This document shows, piece by piece, positions 1-8,792 of a stretch of DNA of 16,013 bases; within the stretch, counting starts at the first letter, position 1; each line of letters opens with the position of its first letter. The notes beneath the pieces are model-generated. The model was not told the origin of the DNA. It was given only the letters and a program-made list of their open reading frames with translations, and searched no databases. This DNA is from Candidatus Babelota bacterium (lineage in GTDB: Bacteria; JAGOBX01): assembly GCA_017999075.1 (NCBI GenBank), contig JAGOBX010000020.1, positions 1-16,013 on the forward strand, given 5' to 3'. The position numbers and the translations under genes are program-made.

Positions 1-17
1 TATAAGCAGAGGAAAAT

Positions 18-1223
18 ATGAAAGCATTATTATTGACGAATGAATATCCTCCCTATATTTATGGAGGGGCAGGAGTCCACGTTGAATATTTAAGCAGAGA
101 ATTGGCAAAATTGATAGAAGTTGAAGTTAGATGTTTTGGAGACCAGAAATTTAAAGATAAATCTTTAAGCGCTAAAGGATATTTATACGATAAAACTCTG
201 TTTAGAAATTGTCCGAAATTATTGGAATCACCATTGTCTGCAGTTATGCGATGCCTTAATTTCAACAGCGAAAATATTGACGCTGATATTGTGCATTGTC
301 ATACATGGTATACTCATTTCGGCGGAATACTTGCTAAAAAGAATTATGGAATTCCTCTGGTTATTACAACTCATTCTCTTGAACCTTTAAGGCCGTGGAA
401 ACGTGAGCAATTGGGATTGGGTTATGATTTTTCATGCTGGGTTGAAAAAACAGCGCTTGAAATGGCAGATGCCATTATTTCTGTTTCAAAAGAAACAACG
501 GCTGATATTTTAAAATATTTTAATGTCAAACCTGAAAATATTAAAATGATTCCTAACGGTATTGACACAGACGAATATAAAAAAACTGCGGACAGGAATT
601 GTTTCTCGAAATTTGGAATTGATCCGGAACAGCCATATGTTCTGTTTGTAGGCAGGATTACAAGACAAAAAGGAATAATTCATCTGGTAAATGCAATAAA
701 ATATTTGATGCCGGAAATACAGGTTGTATTGTGCGCGGGCATGCCTGATACTCCAGAAATAGGAGTTGAAATGGAACAGGCTGTAGCTGAAATAAAAAAA
801 ATGCGTAAAAATATCGTATGGATAATGGAAATGGTTGATAATAAAACCAAAATAGAATTGTATTCAAATGCTGCAGTATTCTGCTGTCCTTCGATTTATG
901 AACCTTTTGGAATTATTAATCTTGAAGCAATGGCTTGTGAAACTCCTGTTGTAGCAAGTTCTGTCGGAGGAATGAAAGAAGTAGTTATGCATAACGAAAC
1001 CGGATTGCTTGTTGAACTTGACCAGCTTGACGTTGCGCCTTTTGAACCGAAAGTTCCTGACAAGTTTTCCAAATCTCTTGCTGAAAACATAAATAAATTG
1101 TTTGTAAATCCGGAATTGAGAAAAAAAATGGGAATGGCAGGTAGAAAAAGAGTTGTGGAGAATTACAGCTGGACATCTGTAGCAGAAAAAATTGTTAAAT
1201 TATATAAGTCATTAATTTTATGA
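18..1223 (+). CDS. glgM: GlgM-type glycosyltransferase (GT4), probable maltose-1-phosphate synthase
   Basis: A 401-residue GT-B glycosyltransferase of family GT4. The N-terminus reads EYPPYIYGGAGVHVEYL (from about residue 9), the signature of the actinobacterial GlgM/'GlgA' group, whose known reaction is ADP-glucose plus glucose-1-phosphate to maltose-1-phosphate. The C-terminal nucleotide-sugar domain has PNGID, VGRITRQKGI and the E-x7-E motif EPFGIINLE (E295, E303). No signal peptide or membrane segment is seen, so it should be cytosolic. The ATG at 18 follows AGAGGA at 8-13. The glgE-like gene 2.1 kb downstream supports maltose-1-phosphate synthesis over plain glycogen synthase activity, but the sequence alone does not prove the acceptor. 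It could instead be a general alpha-1,4-glucan synthase of the same family. Family is secure; the precise reaction is an inference from the GlgM-like motif and the GlgE partner. Confidence 0.85.
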   Translation: MKALLLTNEYPPYIYGGAGVHVEYLSRELAKLIEVEVRCFGDQKFKDKSLSAKGYLYDKTLFRNCPKLLESPLSAVMRCLNFNSENIDADIVHCHTWYTHFGGILAKKNYGIPLVITTHSLEPLRPWKREQLGLGYDFSCWVEKTALEMADAIISVSKETTADILKYFNVKPENIKMIPNGIDTDEYKKTADRNCFSKFGIDPEQPYVLFVGRITRQKGIIHLVNAIKYLMPEIQVVLCAGMPDTPEIGVEMEQAVAEIKKMRKNIVWIMEMVDNKTKIELYSNAAVFCCPSIYEPFGIINLEAMACETPVVASSVGGMKEVVMHNETGLLVELDQLDVAPFEPKVPDKFSKSLAENINKLFVNPELRKKMGMAGRKRVVENYSWTSVAEKIVKLYKSLIL

Positions 1224-1265
1224 AACCATAAAATATAGAATAAAGGTTTGCTATAAATAACTTTT

Positions 1266-1289
1266 GATAAAATTTGGTTTTATTTTATC
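1266..1289 (+). promoter_or_regulatory. AT-rich inverted repeat just before the kinase ribosome binding site
   Basis: GATAAAAT (1266-1273) and ATTTTATC (1282-1289) are perfect 8-base inverted repeats around the loop TTGGTTTT, and the stem can be extended by two G-U pairs. The stem ends where the GGGA of the likely ribosome binding site begins. It could modulate translation or be a weak terminator after glgM, but there is no immediate T tract and AT-rich DNA gives such stems by chance. Confidence 0.3.
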
Positions 1290-1305
1290 GGGAATCTTTT
1301 TTATG
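1289..1305 (+). promoter_or_regulatory. Ribosome binding site and ATG that decide the hybrid-kinase start
   Basis: CGGGAA at 1289-1294 lies 8 bases before ATG 1303. The alternative in-frame TTG at 1264 has no good Shine-Dalgarno nearby, and the 13 residues it would add are hydrophobic and do not look like part of a PAS domain. ATG 1303 is preferred. Confidence 0.55.
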
Positions 1306-3213
1306 CCGAAAAATGAATTCAGCTCAATTGAAGAAAAATATAATTTGATTATAAATAATATTTCTGATTATATTTATATTGTCGACCGTAATTTTAAAGT
1401 TTTGGAGATAAATGATTCTGCTGCTGCGTTATGGGGGAAAAAACGCTGTACAATAATAAATAAAAGTTTAGACGAGTTATTTCCTCCTGAAATTTCTTCA
1501 AGATATAAATCAACTTTAACCGGTATTTTTAAAAATGGCGAACCTGTATTCACCGAATCTAAGATGATTGTCTGCGGCAGGGAATATCATATAGATGCGC
1601 ATTTAAACCCTATAAAAAATAATAAAGGAGAAATAATTGGAGTTATAGGCGTTTCCCGTGATTATACCAAACAAAAATTGTTTGAAATTCAACTTAAAGA
1701 AAGTGAATATAAGTACAGATCATTAATTGAAACCACGAACACAGGTTTTCTTATATTGGATAATTACGGAAATGTTATAGACGCTAATCAGGAATACGTC
1801 AGGCTTACAGGGTATAAAAAATTAGATGATATTAAAGGCAGAAATGTTATAGAATGGACTGCTGATTATGATGTTGAACGAAATAATCAGGAAGTTATAA
1901 AATGTTTGAAAAATGGCTATGTTAAAGATCTGCGGATAGATTATGTTGATGAAAAAGGAATTATTACAAGTGTTGAGATAAACGCAAAAGTAATCAGAAC
2001 TGATAAATCATTAAGAATTTTATCGTTATGCAGAGATATAACGGATCGTAAAGAGTTAGAAAAAAAAATAATAACTTCTGAAAAGTTATCAGCCATAGGT
2101 AAACTTACAGCCGGAGTAGCGCATGAATTTAATAATATTATGGCTATTATACAGGGGAATGCTCAAATAATAGAACATATAGTAAAACAAAAGAAAACCA
2201 AAGAAATAATTGATTGCGCCGGTAAAATATCATATGCGGTTGATAGGGGAAAATCAATTGTAACCAATATGATGGCATTTGCAAAACCAATCGAACCTCA
2301 GAAAGATTTTTACAGTTTATGCGATATTTTTGATGAAATAATTAGTATGCAAAAGAAACAGTTGAAAAGTGAAAATATAAAAATTGAACATAAAAGATTA
2401 TGCAGAAATAAGAAAAAAGGAATGAAAATATATGCTGATAAAGGGCAAATAGAACAAGTATTGATTAATATCCTTATAAATGCGAGACAGGCAATAAAAC
2501 CTAAAGGAGCCGGGACTATAAGAACGTTCTGCTTTAGAGAAAACGGTAAAATTATTTTTAATATCCAGGATGACGGAATAGGAATATCAGAAGATAAGAT
2601 TAAATATATTTTTGAACCTTTTTTTACGACTAAAGGAGCTTATTCAAAAGATAATTTCGGAATAAAAGGAACAGGATTGGGATTAAGCATTTGTCATACT
2701 ATAATAAAAAATCATGGAGGAAATATTGAAGTAGAAAGCGAAGAAGGAAAGGGGACTTTGTTTAAGATAATTTTGCCTGAAGAATATTCCGAATTAAAAA
2801 TAAAAAAATCGGGAAACGTTATTGAGGATCCGGAGACAGAAAATAAATTAAAGTTAAAAGTGCTGTTAGTAGATGACGAAACCGATTTATTGAAATGTTT
2901 AAAAAATATATTGGAATTATTGAATTGTTCTGTTGATACTGCTGTTTTGGGAAGCGAAGGAATAAAATTGGCAACAACAAAAAAATATGATTTGATTTTT
3001 TTAGATATTCTTATACCTGATATTTCAGGAGAAACCATATTTCAAAAAATCAGGGAATTTGACGGCAAAGTGCCTATAGTATTTATTTCCGGGCATATAG
3101 GAGCCGAATTAAAAAGATTAAAAAAACTCGGATTATATTTATTTATTCAGAAACCGTTTTCAATTTCAGATATAAAAAAAATATTGAACAGCGTGTATTA
3201 TAATAAAATATAA
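1303..3213 (+). CDS. Soluble hybrid histidine kinase (PAS-PAS-HisKA-HATPase-REC)
   Basis: A 636-residue sensor kinase counted from ATG 1303. Order: PAS 1 (about 9-122, ending RDYTKQK), PAS 2 (about 132-250, ending RDITDRKELE), HisKA dimerisation domain with H-box AHEFNN (phospho-His H274), HATPase domain with N-box INARQA, DDGIGIS and GTGLGLS, and a C-terminal receiver from about 520. The receiver has the acidic pair D524/D525, phosphoacceptor D568, S596 and K617, so phosphotransfer chemistry looks intact. No transmembrane segment is present, so the signal is presumably cytosolic and sensed by the PAS domains; the ligand is unknown. It lies between glgM and glgE, which suggests but does not prove a link to carbon storage. 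There is no DNA-binding output; the receiver may pass phosphate to another protein or act by itself. A longer TTG-start form from 1264 is possible. Confidence 0.9.
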   Translation: MPKNEFSSIEEKYNLIINNISDYIYIVDRNFKVLEINDSAAALWGKKRCTIINKSLDELFPPEISSRYKSTLTGIFKNGEPVFTESKMIVCGREYHIDAHLNPIKNNKGEIIGVIGVSRDYTKQKLFEIQLKESEYKYRSLIETTNTGFLILDNYGNVIDANQEYVRLTGYKKLDDIKGRNVIEWTADYDVERNNQEVIKCLKNGYVKDLRIDYVDEKGIITSVEINAKVIRTDKSLRILSLCRDITDRKELEKKIITSEKLSAIGKLTAGVAHEFNNIMAIIQGNAQIIEHIVKQKKTKEIIDCAGKISYAVDRGKSIVTNMMAFAKPIEPQKDFYSLCDIFDEIISMQKKQLKSENIKIEHKRLCRNKKKGMKIYADKGQIEQVLINILINARQAIKPKGAGTIRTFCFRENGKIIFNIQDDGIGISEDKIKYIFEPFFTTKGAYSKDNFGIKGTGLGLSICHTIIKNHGGNIEVESEEGKGTLFKIILPEEYSELKIKKSGNVIEDPETENKLKLKVLLVDDETDLLKCLKNILELLNCSVDTAVLGSEGIKLATTKKYDLIFLDILIPDISGETIFQKIREFDGKVPIVFISGHIGAELKRLKKLGLYLFIQKPFSISDIKKILNSVYYNKI

Positions 3214-3340
3214 TATAATATAAACAAGATTAATATTGCCGGAATTAAATATTGTATTAATAGTATAGTAAAAAGAGTGAAATTATTTTTTAAAGTTTTT
3301 ATATTTTTATGAACATTTTTATTTACGGAGAGAAAAAAAT
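3214..3340 (+). other. Longest intergenic gap, possible glgE leader
   Basis: These 127 bases are very AT-rich and are the only gap here long enough for a conventional promoter. ATTAATA (near 3230) and TATTAAT (near 3256) form a loose stem with a long loop and no T tract, so it is not a convincing terminator. GGAGAG at 3327-3332 is the glgE ribosome binding site, 8 bases before the ATG. Confidence 0.5.
3277..3305 (+). promoter_or_regulatory. Weak candidate sigma-70-like promoter before glgE
   Basis: GTGAAA (3277-3282, 4 of 6 to TTGACA) and TATATT (3300-3305, 5 of 6 to TATAAT) are separated by 17 bases, with the glgE ATG 35 bases further on. In DNA this AT-rich a match of this quality is expected by chance; it is listed only because this is the most plausible place for an internal promoter. 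Confidence 0.2.
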
Positions 3341-5083
3341 ATGAAAAAATTAAGCGTTATGATTGAAAATGTTTATCCGGAACTTGACGGAGGAAAATAT
3401 GCTGTAAAACGGGAAATAGGAGATTGGTTTGAAGTAACAGCTGATATTTTCCAGGAGGGACACGAATCCTCTGAAGCAGTATTGAAATACCGTAAAAAAG
3501 GCGAAAAAAAATGGAATGAAACCAGAATGAAATTTATTGATAATGATTTATGGCGGGGAAGTTTTGAACTTACTGAAAACGGGAAATATGAATATACAAT
3601 CTCAGCGTGGCCTGAAAAAAATAAAAATATTGTAACGGATTACGATAAAATACTTGAAGTTAAAGTCGATCCTGTTATATCCAGATATGCTTCTTGGTAC
3701 GGAATGTGGCCTCGCTCTCAGGGTACAATTCCGAATCAAAGCGCGACTTTTAAAGATATGGAAAACCGTTTGAAAGAAATAAGCTGGATGGGATTTGACG
3801 TAGTTTATCTTACTCCGATTCATCCGATAGGGAAAACCCATAGGAAAGGAGCGAATAATTCACTGGCGGCGAAACCTGGAGAACCAGGTTGTCCTTATGC
3901 GATAGGTAATGAATCAGGAGGTCATTGCGCAATTGAACCTGGACTCGGAACCATAGACGATTTTAAACATTTTGTGGCAGAAGCAAAAAAATACAATATG
4001 GAAGTTGCATTGGATATTGCGCACACGTGTTCGCCGGATCATCCTTATGCGAAAAATCATCCTGACTGGTTTTACAGGGAACCTGACGGAAAAATAAAAT
4101 GTGCGGAAAATCCTCCGAAAAAATACGAAGATATTTATCCGTTCAATTTTTTTTGTGAAGATTGGGAAAATTTATGGAAAGAATTAAAACATATTTTTGA
4201 ATTCTGGATAAAACTGGGAGTTAAAATTTTCAGGATAGACAATCCTCATACCAAACCTTTTACATTCTGGCATTGGATCATAAATGAAGTTCAGAATGAT
4301 TATCCTGAAGCTGTTTTTTTATCAGAAGCTTTCACAAGACCGAAAGTTATGAAATCATTATGCAAATGCGGATTCACCCAGACATACACTTATTTTACAT
4401 GGAGGAATTTTAAACAGGAAATCATAGATTATTTTACTGAAATCACAAAACCTCCTGTTTCAGAATATCTTCGAGGAAATTTATTTACAAATACACCTGA
4501 TATTTTACCTGAAATACTGCAATACGGCGGAAGACCAGCGTTTAAAATGCGGGCTGCTCTTGCTACAACTCTGTCATCGTTGTGGGGATTGTATAATGGG
4601 TTTGAATTATGTGAAAATAAAGCAGTTCCCGGCAAAGAAGAATATATGGATTCTGAAAAATATCAGTATAAAGTATGGGATTGGGATAGACCTGGAAACA
4701 TAAAAGAATATATTAGAAAATTGAATTTTATACGAAAAGAAAATCCTGCTTTGCAATATTATAAAAATTTAAAGTTTTACCGGTCAGACAATGACAATGT
4801 TGTTTTTTACGGTAAAATGTCGCCTGATAAAAAAAATATTATATTTACAGCTGTAAATCTTGATCCGTATCATTCTCATGAAACAGGTTTATTTATTCCT
4901 ATTTTTGATTTAGGAATAAAACCGGATCAGACTTTTATATTGCATAATTTGATTACAGACGAACGCACTATGACCCGCGGAGAATATTTTAAAATAAAAC
5001 TTGAACCGAATAACGAGCCTGCAGTGATATTTAAATTGGAACGCTGGGCAACCCGCGAAAACAATTTTGATTATTATTTATAA
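3341..5083 (+). CDS. glgE: GlgE-type alpha-1,4-glucan:maltose-1-phosphate maltosyltransferase (GH13), compact form
   Basis: A 580-residue GH13 enzyme that would transfer maltosyl units from maltose-1-phosphate to the non-reducing end of alpha-1,4-glucan, releasing phosphate. The N-terminal beta domain has the GlgE pattern IENVYPELDGGKYAVKR (from about residue 8). The catalytic barrel has YASWYGMWPRS (about 116-126), TPIHPIGKTHRKG, ENPPKKYEDIYPFNF, the nucleophile motif FRIDNPHTKP (D300), the acid/base motif FLSEAFTRP (E329) and NTPDIL (D387). These are GlgE signatures, not general amylase ones. Known actinobacterial GlgEs are about 660-700 residues; here only about 24 residues separate W90 from R115, where they carry roughly a hundred-residue helical insert (domain S). 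The start is firm: ATG 3341 follows GGAGAG. It is probably co-transcribed with glgA, 34 bases downstream. No signal peptide, so cytosolic. Confidence 0.93.
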   Translation: MKKLSVMIENVYPELDGGKYAVKREIGDWFEVTADIFQEGHESSEAVLKYRKKGEKKWNETRMKFIDNDLWRGSFELTENGKYEYTISAWPEKNKNIVTDYDKILEVKVDPVISRYASWYGMWPRSQGTIPNQSATFKDMENRLKEISWMGFDVVYLTPIHPIGKTHRKGANNSLAAKPGEPGCPYAIGNESGGHCAIEPGLGTIDDFKHFVAEAKKYNMEVALDIAHTCSPDHPYAKNHPDWFYREPDGKIKCAENPPKKYEDIYPFNFFCEDWENLWKELKHIFEFWIKLGVKIFRIDNPHTKPFTFWHWIINEVQNDYPEAVFLSEAFTRPKVMKSLCKCGFTQTYTYFTWRNFKQEIIDYFTEITKPPVSEYLRGNLFTNTPDILPEILQYGGRPAFKMRAALATTLSSLWGLYNGFELCENKAVPGKEEYMDSEKYQYKVWDWDRPGNIKEYIRKLNFIRKENPALQYYKNLKFYRSDNDNVVFYGKMSPDKKNIIFTAVNLDPYHSHETGLFIPIFDLGIKPDQTFILHNLITDERTMTRGEYFKIKLEPNNEPAVIFKLERWATRENNFDYYL

Positions 5084-5102
5084 ATTATAAACAAATTTTT
5101 TT

Positions 5103-5120
5103 GGAAAGTTGATAAAAATG
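5103..5120 (+). promoter_or_regulatory. Ribosome binding site and ATG that decide the glgA start
   Basis: GGAAAG at 5103-5108 lies 9 bases before ATG 5118. An in-frame TTG at 5109 directly abuts this site and is too close to be used. ATG 5118 also places the KTGG lysine at residue 15, as in E. coli GlgA. Confidence 0.65.
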
Positions 5121-6563
5121 AAAATAGCTTTTTTTACATCAGAAGTTTACCCGTTTTCAAAAACCGGAGGATTGGCAGATGTTTCTCAGGGGCTGCCGAA
5201 AGCCTTTAAAAAAAAAGGAGAAGATATAAGAATATTTACTCCGTATTATGAATGCTGCGAAAAATTCAATCCATCGCTGATTCCTGATTCAAAGATTTTT
5301 GTGAGGATAGGCGATGCTGATATTGAAGCTTATTTATACGAATCACGGCTTCCTAACAGCGATGTCCCTGTATATTTTATAGGCAATAAAAATCTTTTTT
5401 TCAGAGAAACACTATACAGCAGGAATAATGTTGATTACGAAGATAATTTTTTAAGATTTGTTTTATTTCAGCGCGCTTCAATAGAATATTTGAAAAAAAC
5501 AAATTTTTATCCTGATATTATTCATTCAAATGATTGGCCTTCGGCATTGACGTCAGTATATTTAAAGACGATTTACGCACTTTCATTTCCTTTAACCAAA
5601 ACAGTTTTCACCATTCATAATATAGGATATCAGGGATTATATTGGGTATGGGATATGAAACTTACAGGATTGCCGTTTGAATTGTTCAACTGGCGTCAGC
5701 TTGAATATTATGGAAAACTTAACTTATTGAAAGCAGGAATAGTGTTTTCTGATGCTGTAACGACTGTAAGTCCGACATACAGCAGGGAAATAATGTCTGC
5801 GCAATATGCATACGGACTTCAATCCGTGCTTGAAGAACATAAAAATAAAGTTTTTGGAATTATCAACGGAGTGGATTATGATGAATGGGCACCTGAATCC
5901 GATGGATTTATATCGTATAAATATGACAGAACAAATTTAGAAAATAAATATAAAAATAAAAATGTTTTACTTGAAATGTGCGGTTTTTCGTGTAATGACG
6001 AACCTGTATTCGGAATGATCAGCAGGCTGGTTGAACAAAAAGGATTAAAATTTATAATTGACAACATTGATAAGCTGATGGAAAAAAAAATGAAAATAAT
6101 AATACTCGGAACAGGAGATAAAGGCATTGAATCAAAGCTTGAAGCTATCAATGAAAAATATCCGGGGAAGTTCCGGGCTTTTATAAAATTCAGTTCTGCA
6201 TTATCGCATTTGATTGAAGCAGGATCAGATTTATACATGATGCCATCGCTTTTTGAACCTTGCGGGCTGAATCAATTATACAGTTTAAGATACGGGACAA
6301 TACCGCTTGCAAGAAGAACAGGAGGATTGGCTGATACGATAACCGATTGTAATCCTTCAAATATTATGAATGGAGAAGGAACTGGATTTTTATTCAATAA
6401 TATTGACAATTCAGAATTTATAAATAAAATTAATTATGCGCTGACCATATTTGAAAATAAAAAGTTATGGAATATGCTGATACAGAATGCTATGTCGCGC
6501 GACTGGTCATGGAATGTGAGCGCTGATAAATATATTGAATTATATAATTCATTGCTGAAATAA
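5118..6563 (+). CDS. glgA: Glycogen synthase GlgA (GT5)
   Basis: A 481-residue classical bacterial glycogen/starch synthase, which adds glucose from ADP-glucose (some relatives use UDP-glucose) to the non-reducing end of alpha-1,4-glucan. The N-terminal Rossmann domain begins MKIAFFTSEVYPFSKTGGLADV, with K15 and the GG loop that bind the donor phosphates. The C-terminal domain has MISRLVEQKG and EPCGLNQLYSLRYGTIPLAR (from E380) followed by RTGGLADT, the GT5 signature. Length is the family norm (about 480). It follows glgE by 34 bases and so likely shares its transcript. Its presence beside GlgM and GlgE means the locus encodes two ways of lengthening glucan. No branching enzyme, ADP-glucose pyrophosphorylase or phosphorylase is in the window. 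Confidence 0.96.
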   Translation: MKIAFFTSEVYPFSKTGGLADVSQGLPKAFKKKGEDIRIFTPYYECCEKFNPSLIPDSKIFVRIGDADIEAYLYESRLPNSDVPVYFIGNKNLFFRETLYSRNNVDYEDNFLRFVLFQRASIEYLKKTNFYPDIIHSNDWPSALTSVYLKTIYALSFPLTKTVFTIHNIGYQGLYWVWDMKLTGLPFELFNWRQLEYYGKLNLLKAGIVFSDAVTTVSPTYSREIMSAQYAYGLQSVLEEHKNKVFGIINGVDYDEWAPESDGFISYKYDRTNLENKYKNKNVLLEMCGFSCNDEPVFGMISRLVEQKGLKFIIDNIDKLMEKKMKIIILGTGDKGIESKLEAINEKYPGKFRAFIKFSSALSHLIEAGSDLYMMPSLFEPCGLNQLYSLRYGTIPLARRTGGLADTITDCNPSNIMNGEGTGFLFNNIDNSEFINKINYALTIFENKKLWNMLIQNAMSRDWSWNVSADKYIELYNSLLK

Positions 6564-6615
6564 ATTTGTGCGCTGAAAGCTGGTTTTATAAAATTTATTT
6601 TTTAAAGGATTTTTA

Positions 6616-8757
6616 ATGTATCAACATTCTAAAATCCTGTTATGCTTTAACGATGAACAGTTAAAGGCAAATATAACCGGACTATTAATTAAACAAGAAT
6701 ATATTGTTGTTTCGTTCGACAAATCACAAGTAAACTTTTTTGATTTTTTTGATTCAAATCAGATAGACGTTGCTCTATACGATAAAAGTAATTATCCTGC
6801 TCTTATTCAAATGAAAAATCATGACAAACACAGGAAAATCCCAACAATACTTATATTGGATTCTATAGATGAATTAAAACTTGATATGAGCAATAAAACA
6901 GATGAGTTTATTGTTAAACCTGTAAATGAACTCGAGCTTTATGTTAGAATCCGCACTTTATTCAGATTGAAAAAATATCTTGAACTTATAGAACTTGACG
7001 CGCGCAACTGGCAGAAAAAAACAGAGTTAAAAGACGATGAACTTAATAAACTTAAAGAATATAATAAGCATATTGTTGAAGCTTTTCCTATGTCTATGTT
7101 TATTATAGACAAACAGCATAAAATACAATTTTTGAATCAAAAATTTGCCGAGTTAAGAAGAACTGAAATAAAGAATATAATGTATAGGTATTTGAATGAA
7201 ATATTTAATTCTGATATATACAATTCAATTATTAAAATAGAAATCAATAAAAGCATATATGACCTGCAGGTGCGGTTTTTGAATGATGTTCAAAATTTGT
7301 TCTATGATCTGGGAGAACGCATTTTTGATATTTCAATAACGCCCTTACGGGAATACGGAGATAACCTGCAACTGCTGATTATATTGCATGATATTACTGA
7401 AAAGAAAAAAAATGAATGGAGAAATCATCTTGTTCAGGAGCTTCTTTCGTATATTCAGGATATTTCAGAAGTTGAAAAAACATTGTTTATAATATTAACT
7501 TGCGTAACAGCAGGAGCGGCATTAGGATTCAGCAGAGCATTTTTATTGCTTTTTGATCATGAGTCAGGAAAACTCGAAGGGAAACTTGGAGTTGGACCGA
7601 GCAGCCAGCAGGATGCAAATAAAATTTGGGCTGAACTTTCGAACAACCCGAAAAGTTTATCTGATTATATCAAAGATTATGATAAAAATATCGCGGCAAT
7701 AAAAAACAAGCATGCTGATTTTTTAAAACAATTGACTTTTACACAATCGGAAATAGATGAAAGCATGAAACGGTGTTTTCGTGAAAAAAAAGCTGTAAAA
7801 GTTGAAAATTACAATATGGACAATTCATTTTTCGGCAAGATGGCAAGATTACTCAATATTAACGAATATGTAGTGGCTCCTTTGATAAGCAATAATAAAC
7901 CTATTGGAATAATAGTGGCAGATAATAAATACAGTTATAGAAGAATCGATTCGGACAATATAGTTTTGTTCAGTCTTTATGCTACTCATGCGGCGCAAAG
8001 TCTTGAACTTGGGAACAGTTACGACAATTTGAAAACTAAAATAATGGAACTTAAAACTACAAGAGAAAAATTGTTTGCTTCGGAAAAGATGGCGACAGTA
8101 GGAAAACTTGCGGCAAACATTGCGCATGAAATAAGAAATCCGTTATCAACCATAGGCGGATTTGCTCATAGAATTAATAAAAGTCTTAAAACAGGAAATA
8201 TATCAGATGTTCAGAAATCAACTGATATTATTTGCGATGAAGTTACCAGACTTGAAGAAATTTTAAGCAGCATAATGGATTTTACGCGCAGTGGAATGGT
8301 TAATAAAAATTTATGCAGGATAAAAGAAATAGTAGATAAATCATTATTCATATTAACTAATGTGCTTGAAACCGAGAGTATAAGAATTGAATATTTAGAT
8401 GATTCCGGCAATCTTGAAATTATATGCGACAGCCAGAAAATCAAACAGGTGTTAATAAATATTTTTAAAAACAGCATTGAATCAATTGCTGAAAGCAGAA
8501 AAAAACCCGGATGCATTAAAATTCATACAATTGCTGAAGAAAATTTTTGTAAAATAATTGTTTCAGATACTGGAGCTGGAATGAATGAGGAATCTTTATT
8601 GAATTTGTTTTCTCCATTTTTTACCACAAAAGAAAATGGAACCGGACTTGGCATGACAATAGTAAAGAATATTATTGAGGCGCATAACGGAAGAATTAAT
8701 TATACATCGAAGGTAAATGAGGGAACTGTTGTTACAATAGAGTTGCCTGTCAGGTAA
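6616..8757 (+). CDS. Soluble sensor histidine kinase (degenerate REC-PAS-GAF-HisKA-HATPase)
   Basis: A 713-residue kinase, ATG after AAAGGA (6603-6608). Residues 1 to about 120 resemble a receiver: ND (N12/D13) at the acidic pair, D56 at the phosphoacceptor position and FIVKP (K101), but the first acid is Asn and the switch Thr/Ser position is Leu or Asp (ILILD, 78-82), so normal phosphorylation is doubtful. A PAS domain spans about 148-262 (ending HDITEKKK), then a GAF domain about 286-460 with a long inner helical insertion (around 325-385). The kinase core has H-box AHEIRNPL (H504), N-box FKNSIES, DTGAGM and GTGLGM. No membrane segment is seen, so sensing is cytosolic. The stand-alone receiver gene 35 bases downstream is the obvious phosphate acceptor. 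The signal sensed cannot be told from sequence. Confidence 0.9.
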   Translation: MYQHSKILLCFNDEQLKANITGLLIKQEYIVVSFDKSQVNFFDFFDSNQIDVALYDKSNYPALIQMKNHDKHRKIPTILILDSIDELKLDMSNKTDEFIVKPVNELELYVRIRTLFRLKKYLELIELDARNWQKKTELKDDELNKLKEYNKHIVEAFPMSMFIIDKQHKIQFLNQKFAELRRTEIKNIMYRYLNEIFNSDIYNSIIKIEINKSIYDLQVRFLNDVQNLFYDLGERIFDISITPLREYGDNLQLLIILHDITEKKKNEWRNHLVQELLSYIQDISEVEKTLFIILTCVTAGAALGFSRAFLLLFDHESGKLEGKLGVGPSSQQDANKIWAELSNNPKSLSDYIKDYDKNIAAIKNKHADFLKQLTFTQSEIDESMKRCFREKKAVKVENYNMDNSFFGKMARLLNINEYVVAPLISNNKPIGIIVADNKYSYRRIDSDNIVLFSLYATHAAQSLELGNSYDNLKTKIMELKTTREKLFASEKMATVGKLAANIAHEIRNPLSTIGGFAHRINKSLKTGNISDVQKSTDIICDEVTRLEEILSSIMDFTRSGMVNKNLCRIKEIVDKSLFILTNVLETESIRIEYLDDSGNLEIICDSQKIKQVLINIFKNSIESIAESRKKPGCIKIHTIAEENFCKIIVSDTGAGMNEESLLNLFSPFFTTKENGTGLGMTIVKNIIEAHNGRINYTSKVNEGTVVTIELPVR

Positions 8758-8792
8758 AAATTAAAAATTTAGATAGGAGTCAATACCGCATT

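Noticed and set aside
1264-1302. TTG start for the hybrid kinase at 1264
   Set aside because: No ribosome binding site at a usable distance, and the extra 13 residues do not belong to a PAS domain. ATG 1303 has CGGGAA upstream.
5109-5117. TTG start for glgA at 5109
   Set aside because: It directly abuts the GGAAAG ribosome binding site. ATG 5118 gives the usual spacing and the E. coli-like K15 position.
6564-6615. TTTTATAAAA palindrome between glgA and the second kinase as a terminator
   Set aside because: It is a self-complementary AT tract without a loop or GC stem, followed closely by a ribosome binding site.
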